A DNA stretch of 64,000 nucleotides from Sphingobium sp. Its GTDB lineage: Bacteria; Pseudomonadota; Alphaproteobacteria; Sphingomonadales; Sphingomonadaceae. This document shows positions 27,537-36,124 of this stretch, in pieces (positions within the stretch are counted from its first letter, which is position 1; each line of letters begins with the position of its first letter). The translations under genes were made by a program, and so were the position numbers. The DNA is taken from positions 2,582,769 through 2,646,768 of the forward strand of contig CP136575.1 in assembly GCA_035196065.1 (NCBI GenBank). Direction: 5' to 3'. The notes under the pieces were generated by a model that did not search any database, was not told the origin of the DNA, and worked only from the letters and a program-made list of their open reading frames with translations.

Positions 27537-27971
27537 ATGGTAGGGGTTTTTCGTGAAGGGCACACCAAAAGGCCATCGCGGCGGCATGAGCCGCTGATCA
27601 TCGGACCACCGGCGGTTTCGTGGAAACGCCGCTTTGCCATCGGCTTGGTGCTTGTCGGTGCAGCAACCGCAGCGCTGCTATTATTTTCGAAAGTGGCGCA
27701 GGCTCACCCTTCCCCGCATGTTCATGCACAGGTCCTTGAAAGGCCGATTGCAGGCGTTCGCAACAATTACTGGTATGATTACCGTTCGGATATCGAGGAA
27801 GCCGAGATTGAACTGCGCAAGGATTTGCGCCGGGCAAAAACGGCGCAGGATGAACGTGAGGCTTGGGCCGAATATCATCGCGAACTGCGCGACGCCCGGT
27901 CTGACTATCGCAAGGAAATGGCCGAGAGAGGCTATATCGCGCGGCGCGGCCGCGTGACTGTCGGCAATTAA
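27537..27971 (+). CDS. Small membrane-anchored or secreted protein, unknown function
   Basis: The product has 144 residues. A basic N-terminus precedes a hydrophobic helix (about 32-54) ending in AQAHPSPHVHA, which may be a signal peptide. The rest is highly charged and helical (DIEEAEIELRKDLRRAKTAQ), suggesting a coiled coil. The ATG at 27537 has GGAGG six bases upstream and is preferred over the ATG at 27507. The end overlaps the convergent rsh gene by 4 bases. No family recognised. Confidence 0.75.
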   Translation: MVGVFREGHTKRPSRRHEPLIIGPPAVSWKRRFAIGLVLVGAATAALLLFSKVAQAHPSPHVHAQVLERPIAGVRNNYWYDYRSDIEEAEIELRKDLRRAKTAQDEREAWAEYHRELRDARSDYRKEMAERGYIARRGRVTVGN

Positions 27972-30058
27972 CCGAACACCCGATCTGCCTGCGCCACGGC
28001 ATCCGATGCGCGCAGGGCGGACAGGATACGCATCAGGTGCTGAAGGTCATGTACCTCCAGATCCGCCTCGAATGTGTGGAAGCTGGCGTCGCGCGCGGTC
28101 AGGCGCAGATTGATGATATTGGCCTTGTGATAGCCGAATATCCCGGCCATTTCGGCGAGCATGCCGGGGCGGTTATGAATGATCACACGCAACCGCGCAG
28201 CGCCGCCATCGCTGCCCTGCCCCCAACTGAGATCAACCCAATCGGCATCGGTGATGCTGTCCAGCCGCGCGCAGTGGATCGTGTGGACCTCAACCGGCTG
28301 ATCGACGCGACGGATACCGACGATGCGGTCGCCGGGCACTGGATGGCAGCATTCGCCCAGTTCAAACGCTACGCCCGGCGTAAGGCCACGAATGGAAATG
28401 ACCCGTTCCGGGGTTGGCCAATCGGTGTCTTCACCAGGATCAAAGCCCGGCACCAGTGCCTGCATCACATCGCGATCGGTAAGCTTGCCCGATCCGATCG
28501 CCAGCATCAGTTCGTCATCACTGGGAAGTTTCAACCGGCCAAGCGCGGCCTTAATCGCCTTTGCACCGATCCGGCCGGGCACGCGTGCAGAGATATCTTC
28601 GAACAATTGCCGGCCAAGCTGCACCATTTCGCCGCGTTCGCGATGGCGCACATGGCGGCGGATTGCGGCCCGGGCCTTACCCGTCGCAACAAAATTCAGC
28701 CAGGCAGGTTCGGGCCGGTGCGCCTTGCTCGAAAGGATTTCGACCATGTCGCCATTGTTGAGCAATGTCCGCAGCGGCACGTGGCGGCCATTGACCTTTG
28801 CCCCCACGGCACGGTCGCCCAGATCGGTATGCACCGCATAAGCGAAATCAACCGGTGTTGATCCCTTGGGCAATTGATGCAGCGCGCCCTTGGGCGTGAA
28901 CGCGAAGATGCGATCCTGATACATCGCCATCCGCGTGTTTTCGAGCAGCTCTTCAGGATCGTGGCTGGTTTCCAGAATCTCTAGCAGGTCACGCAGCCAG
29001 CCGGCCTGCCCATCGGGCACATCTTCCTGCTTGTAAGCCCAATGTGCCGCCAGCCCATATTCGGCGGCGCGATGCATATCTGCGCTGCGGATTTGGACTT
29101 CGACGCGCATATTCTGCGCGAACATGATCGTGGTATGCAGCGAGCGATAGCCATTGCGTTTTGGCGTCGAAATGAAATCCTTGAAGCGGCCGGGCACCAT
29201 CTGCCAGCGCCGGTGCAGTACGCCCAGCGCGCGATAACAGGATTCCACATCATCAACGATCACGCGAAAAGCGTTGATATCGGACAATTGATCGAACGCG
29301 ACATGGCGTTCCTGCATCTTCTTCCAGATGGAATAGGGATGCTTTTCCCGCCCCGAAACCCGCGCCTTTATTCCGGCGCGCTCCATCGAACCGGCAATGG
29401 ACTGGTTGATTTCCTCGATCAGCTTGTCGCCATTTTCACGGATCTGCGCCAGCCGGCTGGTGATCGTCTTATAGGCTTCTGGCTCCAACTGCTCGAAAGC
29501 AAGCAACTGCATTTCATGCATATATTCATACATGCCGATGCGTTCTGCCAGCGGCGCATAAATATCCATCGTTTCGCGCGCGATCCGCCGCCGCTTATCC
29601 GGGCTTTTGATGAAATGCAGCGTGCGCATATTGTGCAGCCGGTCAGCCAGCTTGACCAAAAGCACGCGTATGTCATCCGAAATGGCGAGCAGGAATTTAC
29701 GCAGATTCTCGGCTGCGCGTTCATCGTCGGTCTGCGCCTCGATCTTCGATAATTTGGTAACGCCATCTACAAGGCGCGCAACCTCAGGGCCGAACTTGCT
29801 TTCGACATCCTCGATACTGGTCAGCGTATCTTCGACCGTATCGTGCAGCAGCGCGGTGATGATCGTGTCTTCATCCATCTTCAGATCCGTCATCAGCCCG
29901 GCAACCTCTACCGGATGGCTGAAATAAGGATCGCCCGACGCACGCTTTTGCGTGCCGTGCATCTGGACGGTGAAGACATAAGCCTTGTTGAGCCGATCTT
30001 CATCGACATCCGGTGCATAGGCGCGCACCCGTTCAACAAGTTCATATTGCCGCATCAT
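27968..30058 (-). CDS. rsh: Bifunctional (p)ppGpp synthetase/hydrolase (Rel/SpoT family)
   Basis: The 696-residue stringent-response enzyme has the hydrolase HD motif (HDTVED, about 72), a synthetase domain with RFKDFISTPKRNGYRSLHT and EVQIRSADMHRAAEYGLAAHW, a TGS domain with FTPKGALHQLPKGSTPVDFA and a C-terminal ACT domain starting near VIIHNRPGMLAEMAG. RFKD is the RxKD type seen in bifunctional enzymes rather than the ExDD of RelA. An open frame runs 66 codons further upstream, but MMRQYELVERV at 30058 matches the family start and follows AGGA. Confidence 0.96.
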   Translation of the reverse strand: MMRQYELVERVRAYAPDVDEDRLNKAYVFTVQMHGTQKRASGDPYFSHPVEVAGLMTDLKMDEDTIITALLHDTVEDTLTSIEDVESKFGPEVARLVDGVTKLSKIEAQTDDERAAENLRKFLLAISDDIRVLLVKLADRLHNMRTLHFIKSPDKRRRIARETMDIYAPLAERIGMYEYMHEMQLLAFEQLEPEAYKTITSRLAQIRENGDKLIEEINQSIAGSMERAGIKARVSGREKHPYSIWKKMQERHVAFDQLSDINAFRVIVDDVESCYRALGVLHRRWQMVPGRFKDFISTPKRNGYRSLHTTIMFAQNMRVEVQIRSADMHRAAEYGLAAHWAYKQEDVPDGQAGWLRDLLEILETSHDPEELLENTRMAMYQDRIFAFTPKGALHQLPKGSTPVDFAYAVHTDLGDRAVGAKVNGRHVPLRTLLNNGDMVEILSSKAHRPEPAWLNFVATGKARAAIRRHVRHRERGEMVQLGRQLFEDISARVPGRIGAKAIKAALGRLKLPSDDELMLAIGSGKLTDRDVMQALVPGFDPGEDTDWPTPERVISIRGLTPGVAFELGECCHPVPGDRIVGIRRVDQPVEVHTIHCARLDSITDADWVDLSWGQGSDGGAARLRVIIHNRPGMLAEMAGIFGYHKANIINLRLTARDASFHTFEADLEVHDLQHLMRILSALRASDAVAQADRVFG

Positions 30059-30345
30059 GGGTTTCCTAGATGTGGGATTTACACCGCGATGCAACATAAA
30101 AATTTCGATTGCGGCAAATGCTTTGGTCGATGTGCCGGCCCCATCGGACGGAGAAGCAAGAATGGCAGCCGCTGCCTGCGGCAAGGTTGAATGAAAAACG
30201 CCGGTGGCACCTTGCTGCACAGGGGGAGAGGAGGCAGCAGGCGCGCACCGGCGCAAATCATTCTCGGCCTTTGCGGTTCACCGGGCTATCCCCGGGACCG
30301 TTGAATTCAGGAAGCGTGGCCGATCAGCCCCCCGGATTGTGGCGA

Positions 30346-30711
30346 TCAATCCTTGGCGATGATCACTTTTTTCTTGCTGTTGCAGCCATCGATGGCCGAC
30401 GCATCAAGTGCACGGTCGCCTGCCGTGAAGCTGGTGACTTCGCCGAACTCGCGGGCGACGCTGGCGCAAACATTGCGCGGAGCAGAGCTGGTCAGCGGCG
30501 CACGGCAGGTGGTGCCGTTGCACTGGAACACAACACCGCGAACGACAGCCTTGCTGGTTGCAGCGGGCTGGGCCAGCTCAACAGTATAATAGCGGCCAGC
30601 GGCCGACTGGGCGTGCGCCTGCGGTGCAGCGAAAAGAAGAACTGCGCTGGTTGCGACAGCGGTAACGAGCGCGCCAAAGCGCGTGGAAGTTTGGGAGAGG
30701 GTCATTTTCAT
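30346..30711 (-). CDS. Small secreted protein of unknown function (CC_3452-like)
   Basis: The protein is 121 residues with a signal peptide ending near APQAHAQSA. The mature part has two Cys pairs: FQCNGTTCRAP and NVCASVAREFGEV with a later DGCNSKKKV. It resembles short secreted alphaproteobacterial proteins called CC_3452-like, from memory and not checked. AAGGATA lies only two bases before the first ATG, so translation may begin at the ATG at 30705. It is divergent from the HxlR regulator at 30886. Confidence 0.75.
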   Translation of the reverse strand: MKMTLSQTSTRFGALVTAVATSAVLLFAAPQAHAQSAAGRYYTVELAQPAATSKAVVRGVVFQCNGTTCRAPLTSSAPRNVCASVAREFGEVTSFTAGDRALDASAIDGCNSKKKVIIAKD

Positions 30712-30824
30712 TATCCTTGATCTGGATCTTGTTTCCGCCCCGTGCCGACCCATATCAAAGTCAGCTATCGGATTGGGCCCCTGGAAAACCAGTTGCGAAT
30801 CACTACTTACTTAGGTAGAAATTA

Positions 30825-30834
30825 AGTTGCAACT
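30825..30834. promoter_or_regulatory. Palindrome AGTTGCAACT upstream of the HxlR gene
   Basis: This is a perfect 10-base palindrome in the divergent promoter region, about 50 bases before the regulator start. GTTGC also occurs at 30791-30796 and in an inverted repeat after the gene (31412-31431). An autoregulatory operator is possible. Confidence 0.35.
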
Positions 30835-30885
30835 GAAAACTTATATTGGTCTGGCAAAAAAATTCAGACCCGTTAGGACCGTCCC

Positions 30886-31404
30886 ATGGGGAAATTGAGA
30901 GAGCCACTAAACGAGATCGCCAATTGCGGGCTTCCGGCCGCGCTTGAGGCGATTGGCGAGCGTTGGTCTTTCATGATCCTGCGGGCCGCCTTTAACGGCG
31001 TTCGCCATTTCGAAGAGTTCCTTTCTGAGATCGGGATTGCCCGCAACATATTGGCAAACCGCCTGACCCGCCTGACCGAAGCGGGCATATTGCATCGCAA
31101 CCCCTGCCCCGATGATCGACGCCGCGTCGAATATCGACTGACCGCAAAGGGACTCGATTTTCTGCCAACGATGATCGCCCTGCGCCAATGGGGCGAACGG
31201 TGGGAAACCGGTGTGCCATCTAACCCGGTATTGTGCGATGAACGCGATCGCCGTCCGATCATGCAGGTTGCGATCAGAAGTCATGACGACCGTATTTTGA
31301 ATAATATGGATCTGTGCTGGATCGATGCTTCCGAAGTGTCTGCCAAGGCGACAGAGATCACGCCAGAGGAACGCAGCAAGGTTCGCAAACTCGGCTCTGC
31401 CTGA
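30886..31404 (+). CDS. HxlR-family transcriptional regulator
   Basis: The 172-residue protein is a winged-helix regulator. GLPAALEAIGERWSFMILR (about 15-33), FEEFLSEIGIARNILANRL and RLTEAGILHRNPCPDDRRR followed by VEYRLTAKGLDFLPT match the HxlR/MarR-like DNA-binding domain. The C-terminal 70 residues contain two Cys (VLCDE, DLCWID), so thiol or redox sensing is conceivable. It is divergent from the small secreted protein gene at 30711, a likely target along with itself. Confidence 0.9.
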   Translation: MGKLREPLNEIANCGLPAALEAIGERWSFMILRAAFNGVRHFEEFLSEIGIARNILANRLTRLTEAGILHRNPCPDDRRRVEYRLTAKGLDFLPTMIALRQWGERWETGVPSNPVLCDERDRRPIMQVAIRSHDDRILNNMDLCWIDASEVSAKATEITPEERSKVRKLGSA

Positions 31405-31411
31405 ACCGTCA

Positions 31412-31431
31412 GTTGCATATCGCAATGCAAC
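31412..31431. repeat. Inverted repeat after the HxlR gene
   Basis: GTTGCAT (31412-31418) and ATGCAAC (31425-31431) are perfect 7-base arms around ATCGCA, eight bases after the stop codon. A few Ts follow after ATTGAAATTTTC. It could be a weak terminator or a binding site. Confidence 0.4.
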
Positions 31432-31603
31432 ATTGAAATTTTCTTGCGAATCTGTTATGACGGGTAAAATTCGAGAGCGATTGGGGCGTTCTCGGGCATC
31501 AACTGACTAGAAAGACAAACAATCAACGCTTGCCGAAGCAATCGGAGCGAAATGCCAACGGCATTAACGCCTGCGTTGATATAATCAGAAAGGGTCCGTT
31601 TTC
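31432..31603. promoter_or_regulatory. carD upstream region
   Basis: About 170 non-coding bases precede carD. TATAAT at 31580-31585 would suit a -10 element, with the start codon 18 bases further on, but I see no matching -35 at proper spacing. AAAGGG lies upstream of the ATG. Confidence 0.3.
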
Positions 31604-32131
31604 ATGGCGTCCAGCGCAATCTTATTCGATGTTGGCGATTATGTTGTTTATCCCAAGCATGGGGTCGGCCGCGTAATCGAGTTGCAGAATTCCGAAATCG
31701 CCGGAATGCAGCTCGAACTTTACGTGCTGCGGTTTGAAAAAGAAAAAATGACGCTGCGCGTTCCGGTGAACAAGGCCGAGAGCGTTGGCATGCGCAAATT
31801 GTCTTCGGACAAGACCCTGAAGGAAGCAATGGAAACGCTGAAGGGCAAACCGAAGGTCAAGCGCACCATGTGGTCGCGCCGTGCACAGGAATATGAAGCA
31901 AAGATCAATTCGGGTGATCTGGTTTCGATCGCCGAAGTGACGCGCGATCTGTTCCGTCCCGACGACCAGCCTGAGCAGAGCTATTCGGAGCGCCAGATTT
32001 TCGAAGCGGCGTCGAGCCGTCTTGCCCGCGAGCTGGCAGCGATGGAAAAGACCGATGAGCCTGCTGCGCTCAAGAAAATCCTCGGCGTGTTGAAAGAGGC
32101 CGCGCCGCAATATTATGAGCGCGCCGAATAA
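31604..32131 (+). CDS. carD: CarD-family RNA polymerase-binding regulator
   Basis: The 175-residue protein begins with the CarD/TRCF-type RNA polymerase interaction domain (FDVGDYVVYPKHGVGRVIEL, FEKEKMTLRVPV) followed by a helical DNA-binding part with KRTMWSRRAQEYEAKINSG and SERQIFEAASSRLARELA. Homologues stabilise open promoter complexes, notably at rRNA promoters, and are often essential. A strong terminator follows. Confidence 0.96.
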   Translation: MASSAILFDVGDYVVYPKHGVGRVIELQNSEIAGMQLELYVLRFEKEKMTLRVPVNKAESVGMRKLSSDKTLKEAMETLKGKPKVKRTMWSRRAQEYEAKINSGDLVSIAEVTRDLFRPDDQPEQSYSERQIFEAASSRLARELAAMEKTDEPAALKKILGVLKEAAPQYYERAE

Positions 32132-32155
32132 TCGGGTCGTCATAGTGCATCAGAC

Positions 32156-32184
32156 AAAAAGGGCATCTTCGGGTGCCCTTTTTT
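32156..32184 (+). terminator. Rho-independent terminator of carD
   Basis: AAAAAGGGCA (32156-32165) pairs perfectly with TGCCCTTTTT (32174-32183) around TCTTCGGG, and the T-run continues. Confidence 0.9.
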
Positions 32185-32263
32185 CTTGCCCACAAAACCG
32201 CCGGCGACGAACCGAAAGCGAAGCTGTTTGACCGCTACTGTGGCAAAAGGCATAGATACCGCC

Positions 32264-32995
32264 ATGCGATCCACCAAAGCCATCTTTCATCTGGCGCTGA
32301 TTGCGCCTGCCCTGTCCCCCCTAGCGGCTCCGGCAATGGCCGCAGAGCGCAGCTTTCTGATCGGCAGTTTCGAAGAGTTGCTGGTCGAAGGTGACATGCA
32401 GGTCATTTTCGACAACAACCGGTCACCCTCTGCCAAGGCGAGCGGAGACCGCCAGATGATCGAGGCTGTGAAGATCGAACGCAATGGACGAACCTTACGC
32501 GTCCGCATTCAGGAATATGAAGGCCAGACAAGCAAGGCGCCAGCCACCACGCCTTTGGTGATCCGTCTGGGCGGCCGTGACGTAAACCGCATCTCGGTGG
32601 ATGGCAGTGCCAATGTCACAGTCAACCAGATGCGCGTCATCGGCGGCACCGGCACGGTCAAATTATCCGGCCCGGGATCGATCGACATCGCCCGGCTGGA
32701 AAGCGACCGTTTGAGCCTGAGCGTCGCCGGCCAGGGCATTGTGAAGATCGGCAGCGGTACCGTGCGCGCGGCACAAATCGGTATCAATGGCGGCGCGACG
32801 GTCGATGCGGCAGGACTGCGGCTCCAGCAGGCAAAGCTTGCACAAACCGGCAATGCCGCAACACATTTACAAGTCACCGACACGGTTGAAATCGTCAATT
32901 CAGGATCGGGATCGATCACCGTCGACGGCAAGGCGACCTGTTTCATTCGCCAGCCCGGTTCGGCCCGGATCATCTGCGGAAAGGCAACAAAATAA
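32264..32995 (+). CDS. DUF2807 (GIN-domain) secreted protein
   Basis: The 243-residue protein has a signal peptide ending near APAMAAE. A beta-rich repeat region follows that matches the head GIN/DUF2807 type (ISVDGSANVTVNQMRVIGGT, LSLSVAGQGIVKIGSG, IVNSGSGSITVDGKATC). Such domains are thought to form beta-solenoids in envelope proteins of unknown role. The ATG at 32264 starts a proper signal peptide but has only a distant AAAAGG; the frame is open from 32186. Its stop overlaps the start of the DUF192 gene by one base. Confidence 0.85.
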   Translation: MRSTKAIFHLALIAPALSPLAAPAMAAERSFLIGSFEELLVEGDMQVIFDNNRSPSAKASGDRQMIEAVKIERNGRTLRVRIQEYEGQTSKAPATTPLVIRLGGRDVNRISVDGSANVTVNQMRVIGGTGTVKLSGPGSIDIARLESDRLSLSVAGQGIVKIGSGTVRAAQIGINGGATVDAAGLRLQQAKLAQTGNAATHLQVTDTVEIVNSGSGSITVDGKATCFIRQPGSARIICGKATK

Positions 32996-33513
32996 TGCGT
33001 AAGTTTTGGCCATTGCTGGCGCTGGCAACAGCGGCGCTGATGGGATGCGGCGGCACCGCCGACAGCTTGGCGGCAACCCAAAATGCCACAGGTTCGTCAT
33101 GCGATCCCGGCGCAAAACTGGCGCCGAGCGAGGCGGGGCTCGATCAGGTCCAGCTTTGTGTCAAAAGCGGGACAAAAAACCACGCCTTCACCGTTGAGGT
33201 GGCCCGCACTTCGGCGCAGCAAGCACGCGGCCTGATGTTCAGAACCGCACTCGCCGATGATCGCGGCATGATCTTTCCCTTTCCCGATACGCGCATGGCC
33301 AGTTTCTGGATGAAGAATACGGTCATTCCGCTCGATATCATCTTCGTTCGGGCAGACGGCCGGATCGAGAATATCGCCGCCAACACCACGCCCTATTCAA
33401 CCGACCCGGTCGAATCGACCGCGCCTGTAGTGGCTGTGCTGGAACTTCGCGGCGGTTTGGCCGCCGAGCTTGGCATAAAGGCGGGCGATAGCGTGCATTG
33501 GCAGGCGCGCTGA
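32995..33513 (+). CDS. DUF192 lipoprotein
   Basis: The 172-residue protein has a lipobox LMGC at about residues 15-18 and a DUF192 domain: ARTSAQQARGLMFRTALADD, MIFPFPDTRMASFWMKNTVI, PLDIIFVRADGRI and a late VLELRGGLAAELGIKAGD. The family is small and periplasmic, with unknown function. TAATG overlap with the DUF2807 gene indicates an operon, followed after 48 bases by the NDUFA12-like gene. Confidence 0.92.
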   Translation: MRKFWPLLALATAALMGCGGTADSLAATQNATGSSCDPGAKLAPSEAGLDQVQLCVKSGTKNHAFTVEVARTSAQQARGLMFRTALADDRGMIFPFPDTRMASFWMKNTVIPLDIIFVRADGRIENIAANTTPYSTDPVESTAPVVAVLELRGGLAAELGIKAGDSVHWQAR

Positions 33514-33561
33514 CTGCCTTTTTGATTGCAAGGCTTCACGCTTGCGCTTAATCGGCGGCGC

Positions 33562-33948
33562 ATGGGAATATTGGCAAAAATCTTCACTTGGTGGGACGGC
33601 GCGACGATCGGTACAGCGCTGTTCAGCGCGCGTAACGGTATCATGGTGGGCGAGGATGCGGAGGGTAACCGCTATTACCGCAACCGTGACGACAGCCGCC
33701 GCTGGGTGATTTATCATGGCCCGAACGACGCGAGCCGTGTTGCACCCGAATGGCATGGCTGGCTGCACCATACCTTTGAAGGTGAGCCGGACAGCTATCT
33801 TCCGCCCAAGCGCAATTTCGAACTACCCGCCGGCGTCAATGCAACCGGCAGCCAGGCGGCCTATCGTCCCGGCGGCGCCATCGAACAGGGCGGAAAAAGA
33901 CAGGCCGCAACCGGCGACTATACCGCATGGAGCCCGGATGCAGCATGA
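33562..33948 (+). CDS. NDUFA12 / B17.2-family complex I accessory subunit
   Basis: The 128-residue protein contains FTWWDGATIGTALFSARNG, VGEDAEGNRYYRNRDD, RRWVIYHGPNDASRVAPEWH and GWLHHTF, the signature of the mitochondrial complex I accessory subunit also present in alphaproteobacteria. It probably associates with the peripheral arm of NADH:quinone oxidoreductase. The ATG at 33562 gives the family start MGILAKIF. The stop overlaps the DUF2155 start by 4 bases. Confidence 0.94.
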   Translation: MGILAKIFTWWDGATIGTALFSARNGIMVGEDAEGNRYYRNRDDSRRWVIYHGPNDASRVAPEWHGWLHHTFEGEPDSYLPPKRNFELPAGVNATGSQAAYRPGGAIEQGGKRQAATGDYTAWSPDAA

Positions 33949-34580
33949 GGCGGCGCGTTCCGCCTTTGCTGCTTGCATCGCTGGTCGCGTTGTCTGCCTG
34001 CCAAAGCGGTGAGCCGCAGGCCGCATCGAAGGAAAAGGCAAAAACGACCGCAAGTGCTGACCGGCCCGTTTCCGCACTGGTCGATCAGCCCGGTACACCG
34101 ATGGCAGAGCGCATTGCCGTTGTCGGCCTATTGAACAAGCGCAACGGCCAGACCCGCGATTTCGAACTAAAGCCTGGCGAAGCCGTCCGTTTCGGCAAGG
34201 TGGTGATCCGCGTGCGCGCCTGCGAAAAAACCGCGCCATGGGAAACCTATCAGGATCAGGGTGCCTTTGTGCAGTTGATCGTCAATCAACGCCCCGCCGG
34301 CACCAATGCCGCAGAGCGCTGGGTTCAGGTCTTCTCGGGCTGGTTGTTCAAAGAAAATCCGGCCGCCAACATCGTGCAGCACCCGGTTTACGATATCTGG
34401 GTCAAGGAATGCAGGATGAGCTTCCCGGGCGAAGAAGCGGCCGATGAGGAACCGGACACCGAAACGCCCGCCAACAAATCGTCCAGCGAGCCCCAATCGC
34501 CACCCGATGCTGCAGCGCCCGCACCCGCGCCAGCCACCGAAGAAGCCGGCGGCGCTGACGAAGCGACGGTCGAGACCTGA
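33945..34580 (+). CDS. DUF2155 lipoprotein with acidic Pro/Ala tail
   Basis: The 211-residue protein has a lipobox LSAC (about 16-19) and a DUF2155 domain: VVGLLNKRNGQTRDFELKPG, IRVRACEKTAPWETYQDQGA, WVQVFSGWLFKENPAANIV and [10 protein letters not shown]. The last 45 residues are low complexity, rich in Glu, Pro and Ala, and are encoded opposite the end of aat over 193 bases. It is coupled to the NDUFA12 gene, an order common in alphaproteobacteria. Confidence 0.9.
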   Translation: MRRRVPPLLLASLVALSACQSGEPQAASKEKAKTTASADRPVSALVDQPGTPMAERIAVVGLLNKRNGQTRDFELKPGEAVRFGKVVIRVRACEKTAPWETYQDQGAFVQLIVNQRPAGTNAAERWVQVFSGWLFKENPAANIVQHPVYDIWVKECRMSFPGEEAADEEPDTETPANKSSSEPQSPPDAAAPAPAPATEEAGGADEATVET

Positions 34581-35149
34581 TCGCGTGACAGCGCTGCTTC
34601 GAGCAGCTTGAGATACTGCCGCTGCGATACTTCGATCGCGCCCAATGATTGCAGGTGATCGGTCATGAACTGGCAATCGAGCAGGGTGAAATTGCCGACA
34701 CGCATACGTGCAACCAGCCATGCCAGCGCGACTTTGGACGCATCGGTAGCGCGGGAAAACATGCTCTCGCCGAAAAATGCTCGTCCCATGGCAAGCCCGT
34801 AAAGCCCGCCAACAAGCTGTCCGTCCGACCAGCATTCAATGCTGTGCGCCATGCCCATGCGATGCAGCTCGCAAAATGCCGCTTCAATATCGCTGTTGAT
34901 CCAGGTTTCCTGCCGATCCTCCGTGCTTTGCGCACAGGCCTGGATGACCGCGGCAAAGCTGGTATCCGTCGTCACAATGAAACGGTCCTGCTTTATCGTT
35001 TTGGCGAGCGATTTCGATATATGAATGCCATCCAGCGGCAGTATCGCCCGGGTCTTGGGCTCTACCCAAAACGAATCCCTGTCTTCACGTGAATCTGCCA
35101 TCGGGAAAATGCCGTGCGCATAGGCTTTCAACAGCAAGTCGAGATTCAT
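34388..35149 (-). CDS. aat: Leucyl/phenylalanyl-tRNA-protein transferase with C-terminal extension
   Basis: This N-end-rule enzyme adds Leu or Phe to proteins with basic N-termini. The core (about 1-187) shows [58 protein letters not shown] and [16 protein letters not shown]. After LLEAAL the frame continues 65 codons as a Ser/Ala/Gly-rich tail, antisense to the DUF2155 gene, giving 253 residues. The tail has no family counterpart I know of. The start [10 protein letters not shown] is preferred to an ATG 15 codons upstream. Confidence 0.9.
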   Translation of the reverse strand: MNLDLLLKAYAHGIFPMADSREDRDSFWVEPKTRAILPLDGIHISKSLAKTIKQDRFIVTTDTSFAAVIQACAQSTEDRQETWINSDIEAAFCELHRMGMAHSIECWSDGQLVGGLYGLAMGRAFFGESMFSRATDASKVALAWLVARMRVGNFTLLDCQFMTDHLQSLGAIEVSQRQYLKLLEAALSRDQVSTVASSAPPASSVAGAGAGAAASGGDWGSLDDLLAGVSVSGSSSAASSPGKLILHSLTQIS

Positions 35150-35294
35150 CGCCACTTTGTTTCCCCTAAACAACATCCCTAACATCAATTGCACGGAAAG
35201 TCATATTGGGCTAAAGCCTGCCCATGCCCCGGCCCGATCGATCGCCTTTGCGCGACGATGGCGCGGGGTGATTTGTTTTTTACGGGAACTGCCG

Positions 35295-36074
35295 ATGACA
35301 CGCCGCCGCAAAATTTATGAGGGCAAGGCCAAAATTCTGTACGAAGGCCCCGAACCCGGCACCCTGATCCAGTATTTCAAGGATGATGCCACCGCCTTCA
35401 ACGCGCAGAAGCGCGGAACAATCACCGGCAAGGGCGTGATCAACAACCGCGTGTCCGAACATGTCTTCACGCGGCTGGCCCATATCGGCATCCCGACCCA
35501 CTTTATCCGTCGCCTGAATATGCGTGAACAGTTGATCCGCCAGGTTGAAATTGTCCCGATCGAGGTGATCGTTCGCAATGTCGCGGCAGGCACGCTTTCA
35601 AAGCGGCTGGGCATTGAGGAAGGCACACCCCTTCCCCACACACTGCTCGAATATTGCTACAAGGATGACAGCTTGGGCGATCCCCTTGTAGGCGAAGAGC
35701 ATATCGCCTGCTTTGGCTGGGCAAGTCAGGAAGAGATGCAGGATATCAGCTCGATGGCGATCCGCGTCAATGATTTCATGTGCGGGATGTTCGCAGCAAT
35801 CGGCATCCGCCTTGTCGATTTCAAGCTGGAATTCGGCCGCCTGTATGACGGCGATTTCAGCCGCATCATCCTGGCCGATGAAATCAGCCCTGACGGTTGC
35901 CGTCTATGGGACATTGAAACCGGTGAAAAGCTCGACAAGGATCGTTTCCGTCGCGACCTGGGCGGCGAAGCAGAGGCCTATCAGGAAGTTGCCCGCCGGC
36001 TTGGCCTGATTCCCGAAGAGGGCGAAGGCGCGGTTCTCGACATGGTCACGCATCGGTTGCGCAAGGGCAAATGA
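35295..36074 (+). CDS. purC: Phosphoribosylaminoimidazole-succinocarboxamide synthase
   Basis: The 259-residue SAICAR synthetase joins CAIR and aspartate with ATP in purine synthesis. It starts [20 protein letters not shown] and contains [42 protein letters not shown] and [15 protein letters not shown]. The frame is open from 35157, but the ATG at 35295 gives the normal start and follows a GGGA. purS and purQ lie downstream beyond the M16 peptidase. Confidence 0.97.
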   Translation: MTRRRKIYEGKAKILYEGPEPGTLIQYFKDDATAFNAQKRGTITGKGVINNRVSEHVFTRLAHIGIPTHFIRRLNMREQLIRQVEIVPIEVIVRNVAAGTLSKRLGIEEGTPLPHTLLEYCYKDDSLGDPLVGEEHIACFGWASQEEMQDISSMAIRVNDFMCGMFAAIGIRLVDFKLEFGRLYDGDFSRIILADEISPDGCRLWDIETGEKLDKDRFRRDLGGEAEAYQEVARRLGLIPEEGEGAVLDMVTHRLRKGK

Positions 36075-36124
36075 TTTACAACTTCGCCGATTGCGTTTGA
36101 AGGCAAAGCGGCGATAACGGCGCG

